Of a DNA stretch of 64,000 nt, positions 27,746-36,377 are shown in pieces (the first letter of the stretch is position 1; each line of letters starts with the position of its first letter). This DNA comes from Blastococcus fimeti. Its GTDB lineage: Bacteria; Actinomycetota; Actinomycetes; Mycobacteriales; Geodermatophilaceae. The notes beneath the pieces were generated by a model that saw only the letters and a list, made by a program, of their open reading frames with translations, searched no databases and was not told the DNA's origin. The stretch is from positions 806,001 to 870,000 of the forward strand of contig FNAW01000001.1 in NCBI GenBank assembly GCA_900102115.1. Direction: 5' to 3'. The position numbers were made by a program, and so were the translations under genes.

Positions 27746-29338
27746 TCAGCCCTCGGCGTCGGCCAGCTCCCGCTGGAGCCGCTGCTCGCCGCTCTCGGTG
27801 CCGAGCGCGACCTCGCGGATGAGCAGGATCGCGACCACCGCCACGACCGCCACGACCGCCGAGACCAGGAAGATCCGGCCGGTCGCGTCGCCGTAGGAGA
27901 TGCGGATCAGCGTCTGGATCGGCGCCGGGGCGTCGGCCAGGTTCGCCAGGCCCACGTCGCCCGACGCCGCGGCCTGCTGCGCGCCCGGCGTCCCGGCCAG
28001 TCCCTCCGTGATGAGGTGCCCGACCCGGGAGGAGAGCACCGCCCCCAGGACCGAGACGCCGATGGTGCCGCCCAGGCTCCGGAAGAAGGCGACGGCGGAG
28101 CTGGCCGCACCCAGGTCGCGGGCGGCCACGGTGTTCTGCACGGCCAGCACCAGGTTCTGCATGGTCGCGCCGATGCCGATGCCGAGGACGAACAGGAAGC
28201 TGCACAGCAGGACCATGTTCGTCTCGTGGTCGACCATCGAGAGCAGCGCGAAGCCGATCAGCACGAGGATCGATCCGCCGACGATGAAGCGCTTCCAGCG
28301 GCCGGTGCGGGTGATCAGGATGCCCGAGACGGTCGATGAGATCAGCAGCCCGCCGACCATCGGGACGGTGAGCAGACCCGCCGCCGTCGGCGAGTAGCCG
28401 CGCGAGATCTGCAGGTACTGGCCGAGGAACACCGACGAGCCGAACATCGCGATGCCGACGGCGATGCTGGCGATGATTGCCAGGGTCGTGGTGCGGTCGC
28501 GGAACAGCCGCAGCGGGACGATCGGCTCCTTGGCCTTCGTCTCGGTGATGAGGAACGCGACGATCGCGACCACGCCGCCGCCGACGAACAGCGCCGTCTC
28601 CCGCGAGGCCCAGCCGAAGCTGTTGCCGGCCAGGGTCACCCAGATGAGCAGCGCCGAGACGCCGGCGGTCAGGAAGGCCGACCCCATGTAGTCGATGTGC
28701 ACCTTCCGCTTGGTCACCGGGAGATGCAGCGTGCGCTGCAGGAGGACGAGGGCGGCCGCGGCGAACGGGACGCCGACGAAGAAGCACCAGCGCCAGCCCA
28801 GCCAGCTGGTGTCGACCAGCAGGCCACCGAGCAGCGGGCCGCCGACCGTGGCCACGGCCATGACGCTGCCGAGGAAGCCGGAGTACCTGCCGCGCTCGCG
28901 GGGGCTGATCATCGCCGCCATCGCGATCTGCACCAGCGCCTGCAGCCCGCCGAGGCCGAGGCCCTGGAGCACGCGCCAGGCGATGAGCGTCTCCACCGAC
29001 TGGGAGAGGCCGGCGGCCATCGAGCCTGCGATGAAGATGACGATCGAGAGCTGGATCAGCAGCTTCTTGCTGAACAGGTCCGAGAGCTTGCCCCAGATGG
29101 GCGTCGAGGCGGTCGACGCCAGCAGGGTGGCGGTGACCACCCACGTGTACTGGCTCTGCGAGCCGCGCAGGTCGGTGATGATGGTGGGGAGGGCGTTCGA
29201 GACGACGGTCGAGGACAGGAACGCCACGAACATCGCGAGCATCATCCCGGACAGCGCCGACAGGATCTGCCGGTGCGTCATGCTCCCCTGCTGCTGGGCG
29301 GGCGCCTCCGGCGCCGGCCGCTCGACGGTGCTGGTCAT
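27746..29338 (-). CDS. MFS multidrug exporter, DHA2 (14-helix) family
   Basis: A 530-residue polytopic protein of the DHA2/EmrB-QacA type with about 14 transmembrane helices. Motifs include LSSTVVSNALPTIITDL, the loop 2-3 motif GKLSDLFSKKLL, and the antiporter motif C-like GGPLLGGLLVD. It should expel drugs or amphiphilic compounds using the proton gradient. The ATG at 29338 has AGGAGA 6 nt upstream; the frame stays open further but without MFS sequence. The MarR gene 59 nt upstream in the same direction is the probable regulator and co-transcript. Confidence 0.93.
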   Translation of the reverse strand: MTSTVERPAPEAPAQQQGSMTHRQILSALSGMMLAMFVAFLSSTVVSNALPTIITDLRGSQSQYTWVVTATLLASTASTPIWGKLSDLFSKKLLIQLSIVIFIAGSMAAGLSQSVETLIAWRVLQGLGLGGLQALVQIAMAAMISPRERGRYSGFLGSVMAVATVGGPLLGGLLVDTSWLGWRWCFFVGVPFAAAALVLLQRTLHLPVTKRKVHIDYMGSAFLTAGVSALLIWVTLAGNSFGWASRETALFVGGGVVAIVAFLITETKAKEPIVPLRLFRDRTTTLAIIASIAVGIAMFGSSVFLGQYLQISRGYSPTAAGLLTVPMVGGLLISSTVSGILITRTGRWKRFIVGGSILVLIGFALLSMVDHETNMVLLCSFLFVLGIGIGATMQNLVLAVQNTVAARDLGAASSAVAFFRSLGGTIGVSVLGAVLSSRVGHLITEGLAGTPGAQQAAASGDVGLANLADAPAPIQTLIRISYGDATGRIFLVSAVVAVVAVVAILLIREVALGTESGEQRLQRELADAEG

Positions 29339-29397
29339 GGTTCTCCTGGGCTGCTGGGGCGAGCGATCGTGGGTCGTGGGGGCGGGACGGGTGCGGG

Positions 29398-29889
29398 TCA
29401 TCGGCCGGCTCCCGTCGGCTGCCGGCCGGCGAGCGGCGGGGCCGGGACGGCCACCTCGATGTCGGCCCGCAGGCGGTCGAGCAGGTCGGTGAGCCGGCGG
29501 GCGTCCTGCTCGTCCCAGCCGGACAGCGCCGCCAGCGCCCAGTCGGCGCGCATGGCCCGCGTGGCGGCGAGCGCCTCGGCGCCCTGCGGCGTGAGCCGGA
29601 GCAGGGTGGCCCGCCCGTCCCGCGGGTCGGGGTGGCGCTCCACGTACCCGGACCGCTCCAGGACGGCGAGCTGCCGGCTGGCCACCGAGACGTCGATCCC
29701 GGCGCGCGCGGCGAGCGCGCTGCAGCGCTGGTCGCCGTCCTGCTCGAGGGGCAGCAGGAGGGTCCAGCCGTAGGAGGGGAGCTCGCCGTAGAGCTGGGTG
29801 GCGGCGCGCGTGCTGACGTGGCGGCCCGTGCGGATGAGCTGGGCGATGCTGGCGGTCAGCCGGTCCCGCGTGTCGGGGCTGATGGACAT
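29398..29889 (-). CDS. MarR-family regulator of the MFS exporter
   Basis: A 163-residue MarR winged-helix protein (CSALAARAGIDVSVASRQLA for the recognition helix and DPRDGRATLLRLT for the wing). It precedes the DHA2 exporter gene in the same transcript. Its promoter region contains repeated GCAAC/GTTGC half-sites that overlap good -35 and -10 boxes, consistent with autorepression lifted by the exporter's substrate. Confidence 0.9.
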   Translation of the reverse strand: MSISPDTRDRLTASIAQLIRTGRHVSTRAATQLYGELPSYGWTLLLPLEQDGDQRCSALAARAGIDVSVASRQLAVLERSGYVERHPDPRDGRATLLRLTPQGAEALAATRAMRADWALAALSGWDEQDARRLTDLLDRLRADIEVAVPAPPLAGRQPTGAGR

Positions 29890-29924
29890 GAGCGGAGTTC
29901 CTGACGATCGAGACGTGTGCAGAG

Positions 29925-29958
29925 TGCAACCATAAACCTGTTGGTTGCGGTCTGCAAC
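29925..29958 (-). promoter_or_regulatory. Promoter and probable MarR operator upstream of the marR-MFS operon
   Basis: On the minus strand TTGCAG (29957-29952), a 17-nt spacer and TATGGT (29934-29929) form a good SigA-like promoter. The same stretch holds inverted half-sites: GTTGC-N5-GCAAC and GCAACCA-N9-TGGTTGC. A dimeric repressor bound to these would cover both promoter boxes. Confidence 0.6.
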
Positions 29959-30006
29959 GAATCGCTCGTCACATGTCGTCCCGCGGCTTCGTCAGCCGGT
30001 CGCGCG

Positions 30007-30486
30007 TCAGGCGGTCGGTTCGTCCCCGGCTTCGCGTTCGCGCGCCTCGCCGAGGCGGTTCAACCGGTGCAGCAGCTCGGCCAGCGTGGCGACGTCGGAG
30101 GACGGCCAGTCGCCGAGGTCGGCCTCCCAGCGCTCGCGGCGGGCGGTGCGGATCTGCGCCAGCCTGGCGGCGCCCTCGGCCGACGGCGTGAGCACCTGGG
30201 CGCGGCCGTCGTCGGGGTCCGCGCTGCGGTCGACCAGGCCGAGGGCCACGAGGCTGGCCACCTGCCGGCTCACCGTGCTCTTGTCCAGCCCCAGCCGGGC
30301 GACCAGGTCGCTGGCGCGCAGCGGGCCGGTGTCCTGCAGCAGGGCGAGCAGGCCGAAGGCGGCGCCGTCCAGGTCGGGGTGCAGCTGGCCGGCCAGCCGG
30401 GCCGACATGGCGCGCGAGCGGCGCAGCAGCAGGCCGATCTCCCGCTCCAGCGCGACGAAGGCCTCGTGCGCGTCGATCTCGCTCAC
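30007..30486 (-). CDS. MarR-family regulator at the end of the dnaK operon
   Basis: A 159-residue MarR protein with winged helix LRASDLVARLGLDKSTVSRQ and wing DPDDGRAQVLT. I use the GTG at 30486, which overlaps the hspR stop as GTGA; an ATG at 30507 would lie deeper in hspR. The tight overlap implies it is the fifth gene of the dnaK-grpE-dnaJ-hspR operon and is made under heat or oxidative induction. Its targets are unknown. A MarR gene is not part of the usual dnaK operon in streptomycetes or mycobacteria, as far as I know. Confidence 0.88.
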   Translation of the reverse strand: MSEIDAHEAFVALEREIGLLLRRSRAMSARLAGQLHPDLDGAAFGLLALLQDTGPLRASDLVARLGLDKSTVSRQVASLVALGLVDRSADPDDGRAQVLTPSAEGAARLAQIRTARRERWEADLGDWPSSDVATLAELLHRLNRLGEAREREAGDEPTA

Positions 30487-30928
30487 CGACCGCTCCGCGG
30501 GCGCCACACCACGAGCGCGTTGCCGGGCCGCCGCTGCGGCACCAGCTCGGCGCGGTAGCCGGCCGCGACCGCGGCCTCGGCGGCGATCCGGCGGTGCTCG
30601 CTGTGCTCGAGGTCGTCCAGCAGCTCGTGCACCCGCGCCTGCAGCGCCTCGACCTGCGACTCGAGATCGATGATCCGCTTGATCCCGGCGAGGTTGACGC
30701 CGTCCTCCTGGGACAGCCGCTGGACCTCGCGGAGCAGCGCGACGTCCCGGGGGCTGTACCGGCGGCCGCCCCCGGGCGTGCGCCCGGGGCTGACCAGCCC
30801 GAGGCGGTCGTACTGGCGCAGCGTCTGCGCGTGCATGCCGGCCAGCTCGGCCGCCACGGAGATCACGAAGACCGGGGCGTCCTCGGCGACGGAGCGCGCG
30901 GCGCCCTGCGCGGGGTCGACCGGGCCGG

Positions 30929-30932
<4 letters not shown>
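30483..30932 (-). CDS. hspR: Heat-shock repressor HspR, MerR family
   Basis: A 149-residue MerR-type regulator. Winged-helix residues [20 protein letters not shown] with [20 protein letters not shown] are diagnostic for HspR, followed by a dimerisation coiled coil ([20 protein letters not shown]). HspR binds HAIR sequences with DnaK as co-repressor; two HAIR sites are visible in this window, at clpB and at dnaK. The ATG at 30932 overlaps the dnaJ stop as ATGA. Confidence 0.95.
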
Positions 30933-32155
<1,223 letters not shown>

Positions 32156-32177
32156 CGGGTGTCCCCCTCCCTGCGGA

Positions 32178-32876
32178 TCAGTCGGACGCCGCGGCGCCCG
32201 GGTCGGCCGGCACCGCGCCGTCGCCGGCGGGTGCCGCGTGCTCCGGCTCGGTGACCGCGACCATCGCCGTCCGCAGCACGCGGTCGCCGCGGCGGAAACC
32301 CTGCCGCAGGACCGTCGTGGCGGTCGGCACCGCGACGTCGGCCGACGTGTCGTGCATGACCGCCTCGTGCAGTGCCGGGTCGAACGCGTCGCCGGCTGCG
32401 CCGAACGCCTCGACGCCCAGGCCGTCGAGCAGGCCCAGGATGCGGTCGGCGACCAGCTTGAACGCGCCGGTCAGGTCGCCGTGGTCCCGTGCCCGCTCGA
32501 TGTCGTCGACGATCGGGAACAGGCCGGTGGCGAACCGCTCGGCCGCCTGGTCGACGACCAGGGACCGGTCGCGGTCCACCCGACGCCGGTAGTTGGCGTA
32601 CTCGGCGGTGACCCGCTGCAGGTCCTCGGTCCGCTCGGCCAGCTGCGCGGCGACGTCGTCACCGGCACCGCCGGCCGGTGCCACCGGCTCCTGCGGCTGG
32701 TCCTCCACGGGCATGTCGTGCTCGCTCATCTGCTCCCCTGCGACGGTCGGGCCGGGCGGGCTGGGCGGGGCGTCGGCCGGCTGCTCGCCGGCCGACGCCC
32801 GCACCTCACCACTGATCGGGTCGATGCGCCGCTTGTCGCGGATGACGACCCGCGGCTGCTCTTCCCCGGAGGTCAT
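32178..32876 (-). CDS. grpE: Nucleotide exchange factor GrpE
   Basis: A 232-residue GrpE. An acidic disordered N-terminus of about 75 residues precedes the coiled coil ([20 protein letters not shown]) and the beta domain ([20 protein letters not shown]). It releases ADP from DnaK. The ATG at 32876 overlaps the dnaK stop as ATGA. A later internal ATG ([11 protein letters not shown]) is possible but less likely given the overlap. Confidence 0.95.
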   Translation of the reverse strand: MTSGEEQPRVVIRDKRRIDPISGEVRASAGEQPADAPPSPPGPTVAGEQMSEHDMPVEDQPQEPVAPAGGAGDDVAAQLAERTEDLQRVTAEYANYRRRVDRDRSLVVDQAAERFATGLFPIVDDIERARDHGDLTGAFKLVADRILGLLDGLGVEAFGAAGDAFDPALHEAVMHDTSADVAVPTATTVLRQGFRRGDRVLRTAMVAVTEPEHAAPAGDGAVPADPGAAASD

Positions 32877-34732
32877 CGCTTGTCGGTGTCCTCGTCGACG
32901 ATCTCGGCGTCGACGACGTCGTCGTCACCCGCCGGGGCACCGGCCTGCTCCCCCGCCTCGGCGCCGGGGGCACCGGCCGCGCCGGCCTCGCCCGCCTGCG
33001 CGTAGAGGGCCCCGCCGACCTCCTGGGAGACCCGGGCGACCTTCTCCTGGGCGGACTTGATCGCCTCGATGTCCGAGCCGCCGAGCGCGCTGCGCAGGTC
33101 GGTCAGGGCCTCGCCGAGCTCGTCCTTCTTGTCGGCCGGGATCTTGTCACCGTTCTCGGCCAGGAACTTCTCGGTCTGGTACTGCAGCGACTCCGCGAGG
33201 TTGCGGGTCTCGGCCTCGTCGCGGCGCTTCTTGTCCTCCTCGGCGTGCGCCTCGGCGTCCTTCATCATCCGCTCGATGTCGTCCTTGGGCAGGGCCGAGC
33301 CGCCGGTGATGGTCATCGACTGCTCCTTGCCGGTGCCCAGGTCCTTGGCGGTGACGTGGACGATGCCGTTGGCGTCGATGTCGAAGGCGACCTCGATCTG
33401 CGGGACGCCGCGCGGCGCCGGCGGCAGGCCGGTCAGCTCGAACATGCCGAGCTTCTTGTTGTACATCGCCATCTCGCGCTCGCCCTGGAACACCTGGATC
33501 TGCACCGACGGCTGGTTGTCGTCGGCCGTCGTGAAGATCTCGGAGCGCTTCGTCGGGATCGTGGTGTTGCGCTCGATGAGCTTGGTCATGATCCCGCCCT
33601 TGGTCTCGATGCCCAGGGACAGCGGGGTGACGTCGAGGAGCAGGACGTCCTTGACCTCGCCGCGGAGGACACCGGCCTGGAGCGCGGCGCCGATGGCCAC
33701 GACCTCGTCCGGGTTGACGCCCTTGTTGGGCTCCTTGCCGCCGGTCAGCTCCTTGACCAGGTCGCTGACGGCGGGCATGCGGGTGGAACCACCCACGAGG
33801 ACGACGTGGTCGATCTGGCCGACCGAGATGCCGGCGTCGCGGACCACCTGGTTGAACGGGGCCCGGGCGCGGTCGAGGAGGTCCTGGGTCATCCGCTGGA
33901 ACTCGGCGCGGGTGATCGTGACGTCGAGGTGCAGCGGGCCCTCGGCACCGGCGGTGATGTAGGGCAGGTTGATGTTCGCCGACTGCGCGCCGGAGAGCTC
34001 GATCTTGGCCTTCTCGGCGGCCTCGCGGATCCGCTGCATCGCCAGCTTGTCCTTGGACAGGTCGATGCCGTTGGAGGCGTTGAAGGTCTTGACCAGGTGG
34101 TCCATGACCTTCTGGTCCCAGTCGTCACCACCGAGGTGGTTGTCACCGGCGGTGGCCTTGACCTCGATGACGCCGTCCCCGATCTCGAGCAGGGAGACGT
34201 CGAAGGTGCCGCCACCGAGGTCGAAGACGAGGATCGTCTGCTCGGTCTCGCCCTTGTCCAGGCCGTAGGCCAACGCGGCCGCGGTCGGCTCGTTGACGAT
34301 GCGCAGGACGTTGAGGCCCGCGATCTCACCGGCCTCCTTGGTGGCCTGGCGCTGCGCGTCCTCGAAGTAGGCCGGGACGGTGATGACCGCGTCGGTGACC
34401 GGCTCGCCCAGGTAGGTCTCGGCGTCCCGCTTCAGCTTCTGCAGCGTGCGGGCGCTGATCTCCTGCGCCGTGTACTTCTTGCCGTCGATCTCGTCGGTGG
34501 TCCAGGTCGTGCCCATGTGGCGCTTGACCGACCGGATGGTGCGGTCGACGTTCGTGACGGCCTGGTTCTTCGCCGACTGCCCGACGAGCACCTCGCCGTT
34601 CTTGGCGAAGGCGACGACCGACGGGGTGGTGCGCGAACCCTCGGAGTTCGCGATGACCGTGGGCTCACCGCCCTCGAGGACGGTGACGACGGAGTTGGTG
34701 GTGCCGAGGTCGATACCGACAGCTCGAGCCAT
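32873..34732 (-). CDS. dnaK: Chaperone protein DnaK (Hsp70)
   Basis: A 619-residue Hsp70. The ATPase domain starts [20 protein letters not shown] and carries [19 protein letters not shown] and [20 protein letters not shown]. It is followed by the interdomain linker ([16 protein letters not shown]), the substrate domain and a Gly/Ala/Glu-rich C-terminal tail ending in [17 protein letters not shown]. The start at 34732 is the usual DnaK start; the frame upstream of it is open but non-coding. It is first in the operon dnaK-grpE-dnaJ-hspR-marR, with a SigH-type promoter and a HAIR operator upstream. Confidence 0.98.
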   Translation of the reverse strand: MARAVGIDLGTTNSVVTVLEGGEPTVIANSEGSRTTPSVVAFAKNGEVLVGQSAKNQAVTNVDRTIRSVKRHMGTTWTTDEIDGKKYTAQEISARTLQKLKRDAETYLGEPVTDAVITVPAYFEDAQRQATKEAGEIAGLNVLRIVNEPTAAALAYGLDKGETEQTILVFDLGGGTFDVSLLEIGDGVIEVKATAGDNHLGGDDWDQKVMDHLVKTFNASNGIDLSKDKLAMQRIREAAEKAKIELSGAQSANINLPYITAGAEGPLHLDVTITRAEFQRMTQDLLDRARAPFNQVVRDAGISVGQIDHVVLVGGSTRMPAVSDLVKELTGGKEPNKGVNPDEVVAIGAALQAGVLRGEVKDVLLLDVTPLSLGIETKGGIMTKLIERNTTIPTKRSEIFTTADDNQPSVQIQVFQGEREMAMYNKKLGMFELTGLPPAPRGVPQIEVAFDIDANGIVHVTAKDLGTGKEQSMTITGGSALPKDDIERMMKDAEAHAEEDKKRRDEAETRNLAESLQYQTEKFLAENGDKIPADKKDELGEALTDLRSALGGSDIEAIKSAQEKVARVSQEVGGALYAQAGEAGAAGAPGAEAGEQAGAPAGDDDVVDAEIVDEDTDKR

Positions 34733-34799
34733 GGAGATGGCCTCTCTTCCGTGTGCGGGGGTGGTGCTGGTCCGTGTGGGGAGTCGAGCCCGACCCGCC

Positions 34800-34818
34800 T
34801 TGCGCGTGGTCCGCTCAA
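34800..34818. promoter_or_regulatory. HAIR-like operator of the dnaK operon
   Basis: TTGCGC-N7-GCTCAA keeps the HAIR spacing and two imperfect arms of the TTGAGT-N7-ACTCAA core. It lies just downstream of the predicted SigH-type start point, where bound HspR could block elongation or open-complex formation. The right arm is close to consensus and the left arm is weaker. Confidence 0.7.
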
Positions 34819-34834
34819 CTTTCCTGCCCACCAT

Positions 34835-34860
34835 AACGGCAGGGTCCGACGACGTGTTCC
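34835..34860 (-). promoter_or_regulatory. SigH/SigR-type promoter of the dnaK operon
   Basis: On the minus strand GGGAAC (GGAAC at 34860-34856) and GTT (34837-34835) are 18 nt apart, exactly the SigR/SigH consensus. The same geometry is present upstream of clpB. The predicted 5' leader to dnaK is about 95 nt. Confidence 0.75.
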
Positions 34861-35035
34861 CTGGGGCCGGCGCTTTCCGCCGCCGGCCTGCATCGCAGAC
34901 GGTCGCTCCGACGGGTACCGCCGTGACCGCCCCGGTACCGCGCCACAGGCCGGTACCGGGCGCCACGGGGCGGTGGCCGTACGGCCGTCCACAGGGCCGC
35001 AGCCGAACCGGCCCCGTCCGCCGCACACTCCACCG

Positions 35036-36034
35036 GTGCATCCGCTCCTCCGCGCCGCCGCCGAACGGCAGAGCGGCATCGTCACCGCCTCGGACGCCCG
35101 TCGCGCCGGCTACGGGTCCGACGAGGTGCAGCGACTCTGCGCGTCGGGCCGGTGGGTGCGGCTCCGGCGCGGGATCTACACCACACCGACCGTGCTCGCC
35201 CAGGCACAGGAGGAGGGGCGACGGCACGAGCTCGACTGCCTCGCCGTCCTCATCGACCTCGACCGCCCGGACGCCACGGTCAGCCACGGCTCGGCGGTGC
35301 ACCTGCACGGCCTGCCCGCGCGGATCCCCGCCGAGGGGCTCGTGCGGCTCACCGATCCCTGGCACAACCGGAGCGGGCGCGGGTTCCGAATGACCCGGTC
35401 CCCGCTCGACCCCGCCGAGGTGGGCGCACGCGGCCGGCTCCGCGTCACGACCGCGCAGCGCGCCCTCGTGGACCACGCCCGCGAGAGCTCCCTCGAGGAC
35501 GCCGTCATCGCGATGGACGCGGCACTGCTCGTGGGGAAGACGACGCAGGACGGGTTGCTGCGCGCCGTCGACCGGGCCCGGGACTGGCCCGGCGGGCCGG
35601 CCGCCCTGCGGGCCGTCGCGCTGGCCGACGGGCGTGCCGAGTCGCCGCTGGAGACGCGCGGGCGGCTGCGGATCGTCGGCGCAGGGCTGCCCACGCCGCA
35701 GCTGCAGGTGGAGATCTGGGTCGGCGGGCGGTTCCTCGCCGTCGTCGACGGCTGGTTCGACGACGCCGCGGTCGCGGTGGAGTTCGACGGCCGCGTGAAG
35801 TACACCGACCCGTGGCGCGACCGAACCCCGGGGCAGGTGCTCTGGGAGGAGAAGCGTCGCGAGGACGGGCTGCGGGCGCTCGACATCCGCGTGGTGCGCA
35901 TCGCCGACGCCGACGTGGGGTTCCGCTGGGCGGAGACGGAGCGGCGGCTCCGGCAGCTGACCTCGACTCCCGGCCCGGCCGAGCGCCGCTTCACGGTGCG
36001 TCCGCGCGCGCACGGCCTGCTCCGCAGCGGCTGA
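35036..36034 (+). CDS. AbiEi antitoxin-like winged-helix protein with C-terminal nuclease-like (DUF559/Vsr-type) domain
   Basis: A 332-residue protein. The N-terminus (about residues 5-50, [20 protein letters not shown] then [10 protein letters not shown]) is the AbiEi_4-type winged helix of type IV antitoxins. The C-terminus (about 200-300) resembles the endonuclease-like domain of DUF559/Vsr proteins, with [20 protein letters not shown] giving a D-(E/D)-x-K arrangement. No AbiEii nucleotidyltransferase toxin lies nearby. Such stand-alone proteins are common in actinobacteria and their role is not settled. The GTG at 35036 is 6 nt after a CACACT box, so it may be leaderless. Confidence 0.8.
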   Translation: MHPLLRAAAERQSGIVTASDARRAGYGSDEVQRLCASGRWVRLRRGIYTTPTVLAQAQEEGRRHELDCLAVLIDLDRPDATVSHGSAVHLHGLPARIPAEGLVRLTDPWHNRSGRGFRMTRSPLDPAEVGARGRLRVTTAQRALVDHARESSLEDAVIAMDAALLVGKTTQDGLLRAVDRARDWPGGPAALRAVALADGRAESPLETRGRLRIVGAGLPTPQLQVEIWVGGRFLAVVDGWFDDAAVAVEFDGRVKYTDPWRDRTPGQVLWEEKRREDGLRALDIRVVRIADADVGFRWAETERRLRQLTSTPGPAERRFTVRPRAHGLLRSG

Positions 36035-36377
36035 CCGGCGGCTCGTCGCGCCAGAGCGCCGGGCTCGGTACCGCGCCGAACGGCCGACTACCGCGCTGCA
36101 GCGCGGTCCCGACGCCCACCGGCGGTACCGGGTCGCTGCGCGGCGGGCGCCGGGAGGGGTGGTAGCCGGATCGTGATCGCCGCACTCCTCTCGGCCACGA
36201 GTAGCCTGCGGGCGCGCCAGCTATCGTGCGATCCGTGCGGGCACGCCGTGCCCGCATGCGTACCGCGCGCCGGTCCTCCGACCGGCGACGACGACGGCGC
36301 GTGCACCACCCACAGCTTCGCCGTCGCCGAACGGCACGGGAGTAACCGACGCCGTCAGGCGTGCGGGGGAGGAAAAG
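36035..36377. other. 343-bp intergenic region before the EtfD-like gene
   Basis: I find no convincing gene here. It contains two adjacent inverted repeats that could form hairpins in the leader of the downstream gene: GCGGGCAC-GCC-GTGCCCGC (36237-36255) and CGCCGGT-N6-ACCGGCG (36268-36287). A strong ribosome site, GGGGGAGGAAAAG, ends the region. The start of transcription cannot be placed with confidence. Confidence 0.5.

Larger units (their letters stand above)
34733..35035. other. 303-bp intergenic region between dnaK and the AbiEi-like gene
   Basis: It holds the dnaK leader, HAIR element and SigH-type promoter (34800-34860). Near its right end is a CACACT -10-like box (35024-35029) 6 nt before the GTG of the divergent AbiEi-like gene. 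I see no open frame of note and no RNA gene in the remaining sequence, which is GC-rich with several short GGTACCG-like repeats. Confidence 0.6.
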
